From positions 2,288,301 to 2,352,300 of the forward strand of contig CM065698.1 in NCBI GenBank assembly GCA_017654935.2: DNA of 64,000 nucleotides, written 5' to 3'. Shown piece after piece: positions 11,640 to 22,329 of this stretch. The position numbers and the translations under genes were made by a program. Below the pieces are notes generated by a model. It was not told the origin of the DNA, did not search any database, and saw only the letters and a program-made list of their open reading frames with translations. The DNA comes from Phymorhynchus buccinoides (taxonomy: Eukaryota > Mollusca > Gastropoda > Neogastropoda > Raphitomidae). The number at the start of each line of letters is the position of its first letter. The stretch's first letter is position 1.

Positions 11640-12490
11640 CACGCATGCACACACACACACATTCCGTACATCCTCCTAACGTTCAACAGCCACAGAGTAG
11701 TCCTCACTGACTGTAGTCGCTATGTGGAAGGAAGGGACAGGCACACACACACACATTCCCTACATCCTCCTAACGTTCAACAGCCACAGAGTAGTCATCA
11801 CTGACTGTAGTCGCTAGTGGAAGGAAGGGACAGGCACACACACACACATTCCGTAGATCCTCCTAACGTTCAAATGCCACAGAGTAGTCCTCACTGACTG
11901 TAGTCGCTATGTGGAAGGAAGGGACAGGCATGCACACACACATTCCGTAGATCCTCATAACGTTCAACAGCCACAGAGTAGTCCTCATTGACTGTAGTCG
12001 CTATGTGGAAGGAAGGGACAGGCACACACACACACATTCCGTAGATCCTCCTAACGTTCAACAGCCACAGAGTAGTCCTCACTGACTGTAGTCGCTATGT
12101 GGAAGGAAGGGACAGGCACGCACACACACATTCCGTAGATCCTCATAACGTTCAACAGCCACAGAGTAGTCCTCATTGACTGTAGTCGCTATGTGGAAGG
12201 AAGGGACAGGCACGCACACACACATTCCGTAGATCCTCATAACGTTCAACAGCCACAGAGTAGTCCTCATTGACTGTAGTCGCTATGTGGAAGGAAGGGA
12301 CAGGCACGCACACACACATTCCGTAGATCCTCATAACGTTCAACAGCCACAGAGTAGTCCTCATTGACTGTAGTCGCTATGTGGAAGGAAGGGACAGGCA
12401 CGCACACACACATTCCGTAGATCCTCCTAACGTTCAACAGCCACAGAGTAGTCCTCATTGACTGTAGTCGCTATGTGGAAGGAAGGGACA
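11640..12490 (-). repeat. 94-bp tandem array containing a candidate AGTRAP tail exon (about 9 units)
   Basis: Nine direct units of 94 bp each hold a CA run and a unique part. On the minus strand each unit reads pyrimidine-rich ..cttccttccacatag, then TTVNEDYSVAVER. Some units continue YEDLRN, and others have TAG right after VER because of a cct/cat difference. The peptide is acidic and tail-like, and it follows the preceding AGTRAP exon if the donor is placed inside (GT)n. Which unit, if any, is the real terminal exon cannot be told. The second copy is at 62850-63745. Confidence 0.6.
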
Positions 12491-13699
12491 GGCACACAAA
12501 AGTTAATTCCACAAACAGATGCAGGAGTGCTCGCATAAAAGTCACACACACACACAAACAGAGAGAGAGGGAAACACACACACACAGAGACACACACAAA
12601 CAGAGAGGGAAACACACACACACACACAGAGACACACGCACACGCACATGCAAACACAGAGAGAGAAAGAGAGACACACGCACGCACACACACACACACA
12701 TCTCCCCGACGAGTGTTCCTTGCAAGCCGCTGGAGCACATCATCATGAAGAGCATCATGAGCCATCTTGCTTCCTGGGAAGACCGACGGAAAATGGCCTT
12801 TCACCCACACACGCATGCACAAGCACAAACACACACAGAGAGACACACACACACAAACACAGAGAGAGAGATAGAGAGACACACACACACATACACACGG
12901 ACACGCACCTATCCCAGGAATCCTGTCTATGCCGGGCAGGGTGAAATCGGTGAGGTCCTTTCTCGACTGGTAGACCCGGAACAGCAGAAACAAACTGACA
13001 GGCTTCAGGATCACGTTCAAAATGGCCATACTGGATGAAAGTTAAGGATCAAAGAATATTAAAAATGTTCAAAATCAATGCAAAAAGTAAGTGATTAAGT
13101 CATCTTCTTCATAAGGCCATAATGGGTGAGGTGCAGCAGAATCATCAACTAGATGATGTTGACGATTGAGGCGAAGAAGAAGAGAAGGAGGCATACGTAT
13201 GTGTCCGGTTTACACTGGTCTCCCCAGTTGCAATCAAGTCCAGTGTTTTTATAGCGATTTCCCTCACGAAAGCCAAAAAAAGTTTGACAAATAACATTCA
13301 TACACCATACAAGCAAAAAATGATCATATACACATGTTTAAAAGAGAATAGAGATAATCATCTGCATCTGCTCACTAGTTAGTTAGTCTGTTAGCATCTG
13401 CTCACTAAGCAGCCATCAGAAATACTAAACACACTCACACAACGAAGCACACAGCAACTGATGCAGGCATGAACGCACGGGCATGTGCTCACACACACAC
13501 ACTCACACAATGAAGCACACAGCAACTGATGCACGCATGAATGCACAGGCATGTGCTCACACACACACACTCACTCACACAACGAAGCACACAGCAACTG
13601 ATGCAGGCATGAACACACAGGCATGTGCTCACACACACACACACACTCACGCAACGAAGCACACAGCAACTGATGCAGGCATGAACGCACAGGCATGTG

Positions 13700-13736
<37 letters not shown>

Positions 13737-14098
13737 AATGAAGCACACAGCAACTGATGCAGGCATGAACGCACAGGCATGTGCTCACACACACACACTC
13801 ACACAACGAAGCACACAGCAACTGATGCAGGCATGAACGCACAGGCATGTGCTCACACACACACACTCACACAACGAAGCACACAGCAACTGATGCAGGC
13901 ATGAACGCACGGGCATGTGCTCACACACACACACTCACACAATGAAGCACACAGCAACTGATGCAGGCATGAACGCACAGGCATGTGCTCACACACACAC
14001 TCACACAACGAAGCACACAGCAACTGATGCAGGCATGAACGCACGGGCATGTGCTCACACACACACAACGAAGCACACAACTGAATGAAAGATGAATA

Positions 14099-14151
<53 letters not shown>

Positions 14152-14429
14152 TTGTGTGTGAGAGAGAGAGAGAGAGAGAGTTGCTTTGTATATGCGTTGT
14201 TGCTGGTTTGTCCTTAAAAAACATTTAAGTTAAATACTATTTTTGCTATCTACTTGTTGATGAATAATTGATTGTAAAGCACTTTGGGCTCATCTGAGGC
14301 AAAGCGCTATATAAATGTACTATTACTTACTTACTTACAGCAACTGATGCAGGCATGAACGCACGGGCACATGCTCACACAACAAAGCACACAGCAAGAG
14401 ATGCACGCATGAACGAACGAGCACGTGCT

Positions 14430-14512
<83 letters not shown>

Positions 14513-17500
14513 CAACTGATGCACGCATGAACGCACGGGCACATGCTCACCACACACACAATGAAGCACACAACTGATGCAGGCATGAACGCACGGGCAT
14601 GTGCTCACACACACACACTCACACAATGAAGCACACAACTGATGCAGGCATGAACGCACGGGCACGTGCTCACACACACAAACAAGCACACAGCAACTGA
14701 TGCAGGCGTTCACGGGCACGTGCTCACACACACACACACACAGAGTGACACCACGTAGCCAAAGGATACCCCAATGCAAAGCGGTACTCATTCACTTTGG
14801 TCTGTGTCTGTGGAACATGCCCTGAAAAACAAAGAAGATACAGCATGCAACTATCTTTATTATAAAGAAGAAACACAATGAGAACAACAAGAAGACAAGG
14901 GAGGACATTCAGGATGATCATTAGAATTCACTTCTAAAAAAATCTTGGCTTGTAATCCACACAAAAAAATAATTATGTTAAAATTCAAAATTTTTAAAAT
15001 CTAGGTTGTCAGCAAATGTTTCATACATCCATATTATTATTAAAATCATGTTTCTGGTATCAAGATCAAAATGTAAAGGTAAACTGCCATATTTGGCGGA
15101 CTACAAGCGCACCTTAATGATAAGGTGCGACCCCAAATTTAAATAAAATGAAGACTGTTTTTATACTTTCTGACTACACAGCTAGGGGCTGTGCCCATTA
15201 CACGTGGAAGCCTCATGTGCAGATCCGCAAGTAAATAAAAGCCAGAAATAAGCGGATAAGATAAGTACATGCGTTTCCGCGTGCTTTTATCCCATTCACT
15301 TATTTCTGACTGTCTTTTACTTATCTGCGGATAAGCGCACAAAGTTTGCACGTGTAATGGGCACAGCCCCTAAGTCATATTGCGGGGGTCTCAGTCTGGG
15401 AAAGAAAAAGTATGGCCTTGCAGTCTGTAAAATATGCATGTATTTACAACAGTGTGCCTCTGCCTGGGTTCTCACCGCATTCGTAAGTGTCGTACCCCCG
15501 CGGTTCGTACAGAGCCAACAGAATGATGTCCTGGACAACGCTGAATGCTAGCATCACCAGCGTCTGTGGCAATACAATCAACCAGTCAGTTAATCAGTTA
15601 ATCAATGAATCAATAACAGTTTATTTAGATCTATTTGAATTTTTTAATTTTATGTAAATTTTATTTAACTTATTTGTTGGACTATAAAATGCACCTTATC
15701 CCCCCCCCCCCCCCCCCTCCCCCCCAACAAAACAAAACAACATTTTGTTTGCACAAAACTCAGATTTTGATTATCACATTTTCTTACTATATTATGTCAT
15801 ATTATAAGGCGCAGGGGTCTCCATCAATACGGGAACAAAAGTACATGCATTGCCTTACAGTCAGAACAATAGGCTAATCTATTTTTAGCCTGACTTCAGG
15901 CCATGTTGACCAATAATTAAAAAGCAAGTAGAATAACAGGCACACAAAAACACCCAAGCAGTGGTAGTCTCACTGTTGAAAATCATGTATTGTACAACTC
16001 TCACTTGATTATTGGCCCTTCCTTGGTGCTTAATGTCGACCAATGATAAAAGCCGTTCTGAACAAAGGCCACAGACTAGCGTCAGTAGTCTTACCATAAC
16101 CGCAGCGTCCACAGACTCCAGAGGCAACACTAACATCAACTGTGATACAGCCCTCACTTTATTGCAGCGTCAACAGACTCCACTGAAATCACCTGTGATA
16201 CAGCCCTCACTTTATTGCAGCGTCCACAGACTCCACTGAAATCACCTGTGATACAGCCCTCACTTTATTGCAGCGTCAACAGACTCCACTGAAATCACCT
16301 GTGATACAGCCCTCACTTTATTGCAGCGTCCACAGACTCCACTGAAATCACCTGTGATATAGCCCTCACTTTATTGCAGCATCCACTGAAATCACCTGTG
16401 ATACAGCCCTCACTTTATTGCAGCGTCAACAGACTCCACTGAAATCACCTGTGATATAGCCCTCACTTTATTGCAGCATCCACTGAAATCACCTGGGATA
16501 CAGCCCTCACTTTATTGCAGCGTCCACAGACTCCACTGAAATCACCTGTGATACAGCCCTCACTTTATTGCAGCATCCACAGACTCCACTGAAATCACCT
16601 GTGATACAGCCCTCACTTTATTGCAGCATCCACTGAAATCACCTGTGATACAGCCCTCACTTTATTGCAGCGTCAACAGACTCCACTGAAATCACCTGGG
16701 ATACAGCCCTCACTTTATTGCAGCGTCAACAGACTCCACTGAAATCACCTGTGATACAGCCCTCACTTTATTGCAGCATCCACAGACTCCACTGAAATCA
16801 CCTGTGATACAGCCCTCACTTTATTGCAGCATTCCACTGAAATCACCTGTGATACAGCCCTCACTTTATTGCAGCATCCACAGACTCCACTGAAATCACC
16901 TGTGATACAGCCCTCACTTTATTGCAGCATCCACTGAAATCACCTGTGATACAGCCCTCACTTTATTGCAGCGTCAACAGACTCCACTGAAATCACCTGT
17001 GATACAGCCCTCACTTTATTGCAGCGTCCACAGACTCCACTGAAATCACCTGGGATACAGCCCTCACTTTATTGCAGCGTCAACAGACTCCACTGAAATC
17101 ACCTGGGATACAGCCCTCACTTTATTGCAGCGTCCACAGACTCCACTGAAATCACCTGAAATCACCTGGGATACAGCCCTCACTTTATTGCAGCGTCCAC
17201 AGACTCCACTGAAATCACCTGTGATACAGCCCTCACTTTATTGCAGCGTCCACAGACTCCACTGAAATCACCTGGGATACAGCCCTCACTTTATTGCAGC
17301 GTCAACAGACTCCACTGACATCACCTGTGATACAGCCCTCACTTTATTGCAGCAGACTCCACAGAAATCACCTGTGATACAGCCCTCACTTTATTGCAGC
17401 ATCCACAGACTCCACTGAAATCACCTGTGATACAGCCCTCACTTTATTGCAGCATCCACAGACTCCACTGAAATCACCTGTGATACAGCCCTCACTTTAT

Positions 17501-20500
17501 TGCAGCATCCACAGACTCCACTGAAATCACCTGGGATACAGCCCTCACTTTATTGCAGCGTCAACAGACTCCACTGAAATCACCTGTGATACAGATACAG
17601 CCCTCACTTTATTGCAGCATCCACTGAAATCACCTGTGATACAGCCCTCACTTTATTGCAGCGTCAACAGACTCCACTGAAATCACCTGTGATATAGCCC
17701 TCACTTTATTGCAGCATCCACAGACTCCACTGAAATCACCTGGGATACAGCCCTCACTTTATTGCAGCGTCAACAGACTCCACTGAAATCACCTGTGATA
17801 CAGCCCTCACTTTCAATTGCTAGCTACCTGAATTTTCAGCACTAAAGTCGACTAATCATAAAGGAGTTCTTGTTCTTGTTAAGCTAGCCTGGCTGGGAGA
17901 CTCGCAGGGTATCATATATCAACACTGAAGCACTTGAACATTAGGTACGTAAGTGCATCAGCTGCACGGATTGATCATTGTGAACAATTATATGATTTCA
18001 CCAGTTTTTGGGGGGGTTGATTACCCCCGTCATGTGGGCAGTCACACTCTGACTTCCGGGGATATAAAAGCCCTTTAACTAAAGGGTCAGAACGCAACAG
18101 TGCATGATAGTAAAAATATTTTGTGTTATAGCTCACAGTCATTTGAATAAAGCAAGAAAAGGAAAAGAAATGAAAATAAAACACCTTAGGTAATTGTTGG
18201 CAAGCAACTACTTTGTCTTTATCAAGTTTGTCTGACTGGCTGTGGTGGGAGCTGTTGGTTTTGTCCACTGAGTTGTCATTTGTGGGGTGAGTACTGTTCA
18301 GGAGGTGACTGTAGATAGGGGGCAAGTCATAACCTAGGTCTCTGTTGAGACTTAGGCCTCCTTTCCCTTATCTCTATGGCTTCTTTCATTTTTCTTTTAG
18401 TGAATTCAATTGCGTTCGGTGAGAGGATGGTGGTTTGAGACTTGTTGGTGTGGTGGGTAGTTGTTAAATGTTCATAAAATGCGCTAGGCAGGTCAGGAAG
18501 TATATTCTTTTAGCCTAGTTTTTAGTGGTCTACCTAACAGTCTCTCCAACATAGTCCCCACAGTCGGAAAGCATCTTCACTGTAACAGTCATAGTAGTCT
18601 TACCATAACCACAGTCGGAAAGTATCTTCACTGTAACAGTCACAAGTGAAGGTAGTCTTACCATAACCACAGTCAGAAAGCATCTTCACTGTAACAGTCA
18701 TATTAGTCTTACCATAACCACAGTCAGAAAATCATCTTCACTGTAACAGTCATAGGAGTCTTAATTGCCCATAACCACAGTCAGAAAACATCTTCACTGT
18801 AACATGATCAATAGGAGTCTTGCCCATAACCACTGAAGTCAGAAATCATCATTGTCATCCTGTAACAATCATAGGTCGCTTACCATAACCATACAGTCAG
18901 AAAGGCATCTTCATCACTGTCATCCTGGTAACAGTCATAGCATAGTCTTAGCCATAAGCCCAGTCCAGAAAGCATCTTCACTGTAACAGTCATAGGAGTC
19001 TTACCATAACCACAGTCAGAAAGCATCTTCACTGTAACAGTCATATTGAGTCTTACCATAACCACAGTCAGAAAGCATCTTCACTCTAAGTCATAGTAGT
19101 CTTACCATAACCACAGTCGGAAAGCATCTTCACTGTAACAGTCATAGTAGTCTTACCATAACCACAGTCAGAAAGCATCTTCACTGTAAAGTCATAGTAG
19201 TCTTACCATCATCATTGTCATCCAGCCCCAAAGTCAGAAAGCATCTTCACTGTAACAGTCATATTAGTCTTACCATAAGCCAGTCAGAAAGCATCTTATG
19301 TAACAGTCATTGTCAGTCACCATAACCACATATGGCGTCTCCACTCTAAGTCATAGGAGTCTTACCATAACCACAGTCAGAAAGCATCATTTCACTCATA
19401 ACAGTCATAGTAGTCTTACCATAACCTGACAGTCAGAAAGCATCTTCACTGTAACAGTCATGGTAGTCTTACCATAACCACAGTCAGAAAGCATCTTCAC
19501 TGTAACAGTCATAGTAGTCTTACCATTAACCACAGTCAGAAATACATCTTCACTGTAACAGTCATAGGAGTCTTACCATAACCATCAGACTAGCATCCAC
19601 TGTAACAGTCATATTAGTCTTACCATCTTCACTGTCAGACAGCATCTCCAATATGTAGTCATAGGAGTCTTACCATACAGCCACAGAAAGAAAGCATCTT
19701 CACTCTAACAGTCATATGAGTCTTACCATAACCATAAGTCAGAAAGCATAATTCGGTTGTAACAGTCATTGTTAGTCATCACCATAACCACATCATCAAC
19801 AACATCATCATCACTGTATCACTCATCATGAGTCATACCATCATCATCACAGCCCACATCATAATCATCATCATTGTCATCCACCTATATCCAATATGGC
19901 GTGGCATTAATTGCCCATTAACCCTCTAAAACATCATACAATCATCATCGTCATCGTCATCATGATCATATGATCATCACCATCATCACCATCATTACCA
20001 CATCATATCATCATCATCATCACATCATCATCATCCACATCATCATCATCATCATCCTCATCCTCATCATCACCACAGCATCCAATAGGGCGTGGCATAA
20101 AATTGCCCACTAACCCTCTAAACAACATCATCATCAACATCATCATCACCATCATCATCCAATAGGGCACCACCATGATAATTGCCCACATAATCATGCA
20201 TCCTGATCATCACCATCATCATCATCATCATCACCATCCAATAGGGCGTGGCATATAATTGCCCACTAACTGCTCTAAAAACATCATCCATCACCATCAT
20301 CATCACCATCATCCACTATCATCATCCTCATCACCAACATCTTACCCTCATCAACATCCTCATCATCATCATCATCACCATCCAATAGTGCGTGGCATAT
20401 AATTTGCCCACTAACCCTCTAAAACATCATCATCATCCATCATGCAACCACCATCAGGCATAACCATCACACCATCAACGACATCATAAAAACCATCATC

Positions 20501-20840
20501 ATCACCACCATCATCATCATCATCACCATCATCACCATCACAATAGGGCGTGGCATATAATTGCCCACTAACTCTCTAAAACATCATCATCATCATCATC
20601 ATCATCACCATCAGCCATTCGCATATAGGGCGTTACTGGCAATAAAATTGCCCACTAACCCTCTAAAAACATCAATCATCAAAATTGTCATCATCATCCA
20701 ATAGGGCGTGGCATATAATTGCCCATATAACATCTCTAAAAACATGCATCATCATCATCACCATCACCATCAATAGGGCGTGGCATAAAATTGCCCACTA
20801 ACCCTCTAAAAACACACATCATCATCATCATCATCACACA

Positions 20841-20880
<40 letters not shown>

Positions 20881-22298
20881 ACTCTAACACCACCCATGCA
20901 CACATCATCATCATCATCCCACCCGTCCCCATCCCAACTCTATTAATAATTCTCCGTGGCATAAACCATGCCACTATCCCATCACAAACACATGAATCAT
21001 CACCATCACCATCCAATAGGGCGTGGCATAAAATTGCCCACTAACCCTCTAAAAACATAATCATCATCATCACCATCAACATCAATAGGGTGTGGCCATA
21101 TAATTTGACCCACTAACGGGAGACTCTAAAACACATCACACATCAATGGCATACATCATCAATCACCATCCAATAGACTGACCCATACACACACAATTGA
21201 ATGGCTATCACCCTCATATTTGACCCTCTTCCGGGATCATGACCCATACACACACACACGTGAATGGCCATACCCCCCATTTGACCCTCTTCCGGGAGAC
21301 TGACCCACACACACGTGAATGGCGATACCCCCCGTTTGACCCTCTTCCGGTAGACTGACCCATACCCACACGCACCGACAGGGCTAAACAAACAATTTGC
21401 ATAAAAGTAATAATAGGAGTCCTATTATCACTTTTATCATCATCATCATCATCATCAACAACAACACACCAATGTGAACGTAGATCAATATATAAGATGT
21501 GGGCATATAATTGCAAATACAAATACATCGCCATCATCTTCCTCCTCCTCACCATCATTATCATCATTGTGGTAATTGTTGCCGTTGTCACCATCATCTT
21601 CATTTTTATCATCATCACCATCATTTTTATCACCATTTTCATCACCATCATCATCATCACCATTTTTATCATCATCATCATTTTTATTCATCTTTTTCAT
21701 CATCATTTTTATCATCATCATCATCACCCAGTTTGCATTTGGCATGCAACTGTCCACACAACCCATGAAAATATGATCAATGTCATCATCACTATTTTTA
21801 CTGAACATTATGAACACACATGACAGTGTACATTGTTACATAGTGATGTCAATCGTTAAAAATGGTTACACAAGAAAAGGCAGCAAGAAGACAGAAATAA
21901 TTAATACTCATGTGCATTCAGCGTGCACATACGTGAACACACACAGACACGCACACGCGCTTGCGCACACACACATACACACAGTCCATTTACCAAACAC
22001 TAAGGAAGAATTAAATGGACACACACAAGGACCTGAGACACACACACACAAGGACCTGACACACACACGCACACTTCACACACACCAGTGTCACACACAC
22101 ACACACACACACTGATCAGTCCACTTACCAAACACTAAGGAAGAAATGGACGCACACAAGGACCTGAGACACTCACCACACACACACACACACACACAAG
22201 GAAGACACACCAGGACCTGAGACACACACACACACACACACACACACACATCGGTCCACTTACCAAACACTAAGGAAGAAATGGACACACACAAGGAC
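12000..22298 (-). CDS. AGTRAP: AGTRAP-family membrane protein gene (span of recognisable exons)
   Basis: In mammals AGTRAP (ATRAP) is a small protein with three membrane spans that binds the type-1 angiotensin receptor tail. Its role in invertebrates is not known. Here short minus-strand exons join with matching phases: 22298-22264, (gap), 16139-16095, 15563-15476, 14821-14770, 13030-12909, 12773-12700. The joined product reads ..VHFFLSVW.., LESVDAAVM, TLVMLAFSVVQDIILLALY, EYRFALGMAILNVILKPVS, FLLFRVYQSRKD. This follows the mammalian order of helix 1, ..DSIDAISM, helix 2 and ..RFGVGMAILSLLLKPLS. The start exon is not found, and the exon between 22264 and 16139 is uncertain (candidate in the 19.8-21.8 kb array). 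Introns are filled with minisatellites. Confidence 0.85.
12530..12905. repeat. CA/GA-rich microsatellite flanking AGTRAP tail exon
   Basis: Interrupted (CA)n and (GA)n runs lie on both sides of the exon at 12700-12773. All ORFs across it are translated microsatellite. Confidence 0.85.
12700..12773 (-). CDS. AGTRAP: AGTRAP cytosolic-tail exon (SKMAHDALHDDVLQRLARN)
   Basis: A 74-nt exon with acceptor cgtcggtcttcccag, continuing the phase of the previous exon to give GSKMAHDALHDDVLQRLARN then TRRGD. The donor lies in (GT)n, so its exact position is ambiguous. The polar tail has no strong family signature, so the call rests on the splice phase and on its position. Confidence 0.7.
12909..13030 (-). 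CDS. AGTRAP: AGTRAP helix-3 exon (MAILNVILKPVSLFLLFRVYQ)
   Basis: A 122-nt exon with acceptor aactttcatccag and donor gtgcgt. It encodes MAILNVILKPVSLFLLFRVY then QSRKDLTDFTLPGIDRIPGI plus one base. MAIL..LLKP.S is the most conserved AGTRAP segment (third membrane helix). The cytosolic tail starts after FRVYQSR. A CA-rich microsatellite begins immediately at the donor. Confidence 0.93.
13425..14085. repeat. About 75-90-bp CA-rich minisatellite (AGTRAP intron)
   Basis: Direct units contain agcaactgatgcaggcatga, cgcacaggcatgtgct and a (CA)n of variable length. About eight copies lie between AGTRAP exons. No exon sequence is seen in the unit. The same family resumes at 14334. Confidence 0.9.
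14100..14338. repeat. (TG)n/(GA)n run followed by a tail-type interspersed repeat
   Basis: A 50-base TG run and a GA run are followed by a segment with cactttgggctcatctgagg and aaagcgctatataaatgtac, then ttac repeats. This is the kind of 3' tail seen on many dispersed elements in marine invertebrates. A related tail is at 44565-44620. Confidence 0.6.
14334..14745. repeat. Second block of the CA-rich minisatellite
   Basis: It has the same units as 13425-14085, with one very long (CA)n at 14430-14510. It ends about 25 bp from the AGTRAP exon donor at 14769. Confidence 0.88.
14770..14821 (-). CDS. AGTRAP: AGTRAP exon HVPQTQTKVNEYRFALG
   Basis: A 52-nt exon. Acceptor tttgtttttcag; donor GG|gtatcc. 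It starts with GG completing Gly (phase 1 from the previous exon) and ends with GG of the Gly codon finished by T in the next exon. EYRFALG|MAIL matches mammalian GRFGVGMAIL exactly across the junction. It lies a few tens of bases from the end of the CA-rich array at 14334-14745. Confidence 0.9.
15087..15436. mobile_element. MITE with 'cggactataaggcgca'-type ends, interrupted by another MITE
   Basis: The outer ends read atatttggcggactacaagc and cagtctgtaaaatatgca, the inverted ends of a family found several times here (452, 10932, 15676, 47115). A second element (15183-15372) is inserted in it. Confidence 0.7.
15183..15372. mobile_element. Nested MITE with taggggctgtgcccattaca inverted ends
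   Basis: Perfect inverted ends taggggctgtgcccattaca / tgtaatgggcacagccccta extend inward (cacgtg and beyond). The interior contains cggataagataag and ttatctgcggataagcgc. This element explains the source of the 115-bp satellite at 1380-2140. Confidence 0.8.
15476..15563 (-). CDS. AGTRAP: AGTRAP helix-2 exon (TLVMLAFSVVQDIILLALYE)
   Basis: An 88-nt exon with acceptor gtattgccacag and donor gtgaga. It encodes a hydrophobic helix TLVMLAFSVVQDIILLALY followed by EPRGYDTYEC and one base of Gly. This corresponds to mammalian FLGGLLATIFLDIVHISIFYP. The coding frame lies between MITE sequence on one side and a C-rich MITE on the other. Confidence 0.88.
15676..15870. mobile_element. MITE of the 'gactataa..gcacctta' family with internal poly-C
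   Basis: Left end ttggactataaaatgcacct and later attataaggcgcaggggtct with cattgccttacagtcag mark the family. A C run of about 28 bases, broken by one T, lies inside. Confidence 0.55.
16095..16139 (-). CDS. AGTRAP: AGTRAP exon LMLVLPLESVDAAVM
   Basis: A 45-nt exon with acceptor gggctgtatcacag and donor gtaagactac. LESVDAAVM matches the family motif DSIDAISM that links helices 1 and 2. The segment before it (LMLVLP) is shorter than the usual ALGVWAVAQR-type stretch, so the exon may have been trimmed. The 53-bp array that abuts its 5' side shares part of this exon. It ends in phase 0, matching the next exon. Confidence 0.8.
16140..17815 (-). repeat. 53-bp array of intron end plus part of AGTRAP exon (about 32 units)
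   Basis: On the minus strand the unit is tgcaataaagtgagggctg, tatcacag (acceptor), gtgatttcag, then tggagtctgtggacgctgc. The last part is shared with the adjacent real exon (..CTGGAGTCTGTGGACGCTGC..). Some units lack a 13-bp block. The array lies on the 5' side of the exon at 16095-16139 and runs directly into it, the same layout as the PEX5 95-bp array. Confidence 0.92.
17816..18550. other. Single-copy intron sequence
   Basis: No exon, RNA gene or repeat was recognised. A 116-codon minus-strand frame (17975-18325) shows no family features and is taken as chance. Confidence 0.4.
18555..19785 (-). repeat. About 51-58-bp array carrying an AGTRAP-like splice donor (about 22 units)
   Basis: The minus-strand unit is tgactgttacag, tgaagatgctttctgactg, tggttatg, gtaagactacta. 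The segment ggttatggtaagactact is the same as the true exon-intron junction at 16095 (GCGGTTATG|gtaagactact). Units become irregular from about 18750, with many small indels and CAT insertions. Confidence 0.85.
19786..21180 (-). repeat. CATCAT-rich array with exon-like units (candidate missing AGTRAP exon)
   Basis: (ATC)n is interspersed with about twelve units that read on the minus strand ..tttttagag, ggttagtgggcaattttatg, ccacgccctattgg. After the phase-2 end of the helix-1 exon, the frame would give W-VSGQFYATPYW. That resembles the family position of GCIVFSGSYAWANF. A diverged relative (GCVDSCMPNANW) lies at 21735-21780. No unit has a convincing donor, so the exon assignment is weak. Confidence 0.45.
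21180..21372. repeat. About 58-bp tandem repeat, three units
   Basis: Three units of ctgacccatacacacac, gaatggc, tttgaccctcttccgg. No coding content was recognised. Confidence 0.8.
21540..21732. repeat. (CAT/TTTATCAT)n microsatellite
   Basis: A low-complexity CAT-rich run. ORFs of Met, His or Ile/Phe repeats in three frames are artefacts of it. Confidence 0.9.
21950..22298 (-). repeat. Array of three AGTRAP helix-1 exon copies with donors, plus CA runs
   Basis: Three direct copies of gtccttgtgtg..catttcttccttagtgtttg followed by gtaagt(g) lie near 21987-22040, 22128-22165 and 22264-22298, separated by (CA)n. Partial copies (aaggacctgacac) lie between them. The outermost copy (22264-22298) is called the real exon because only it has a pyrimidine tract before its acceptor. 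Confidence 0.8.
22264..22298 (-). CDS. AGTRAP: AGTRAP helix-1 exon (VLVCVHFFLSVW)
   Basis: A 35-nt exon with a strong acceptor (pyrimidine tract tgttttcttctcgatttgcag) and a consensus donor gtaagt. The translation VLVCVHFFLSVW(G) aligns with mammalian VILLGHWLLTTWG, which starts the first membrane helix. It ends in phase 2. Two further copies with the same donor lie downstream near 22130-22165 and 21987-22040, but only this one has the pyrimidine tract. It could still be chance similarity, because the exon is short. Confidence 0.65.
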
Positions 22299-22329
22299 CT
22301 GCAAATCGAGAAGAAAACACACCTTCAAT

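Larger units (their letters stand above)
1..12729. repeat. Copy 1 of a 12.6 kb direct duplication
   Basis: Position 1 corresponds to 51434, and 12729 corresponds to the window end at 64000. Outside arrays the two copies are near-identical by eye. The largest differences are array lengths (62-bp array longer in copy 1) and a 29-bp expansion only in copy 2. The true borders lie outside the window on one side of each copy. It holds the AGTRAP 3' end. Confidence 0.97.

Noticed and set aside
16140..17815. CRISPR array
   Set aside because: Units are contiguous with no unique spacers, in a eukaryotic gene context.
18880..19065. Small ORF MVMVRLNMTVTVKML as a gene
   Set aside because: Lies wholly inside the ~51-58-bp array.
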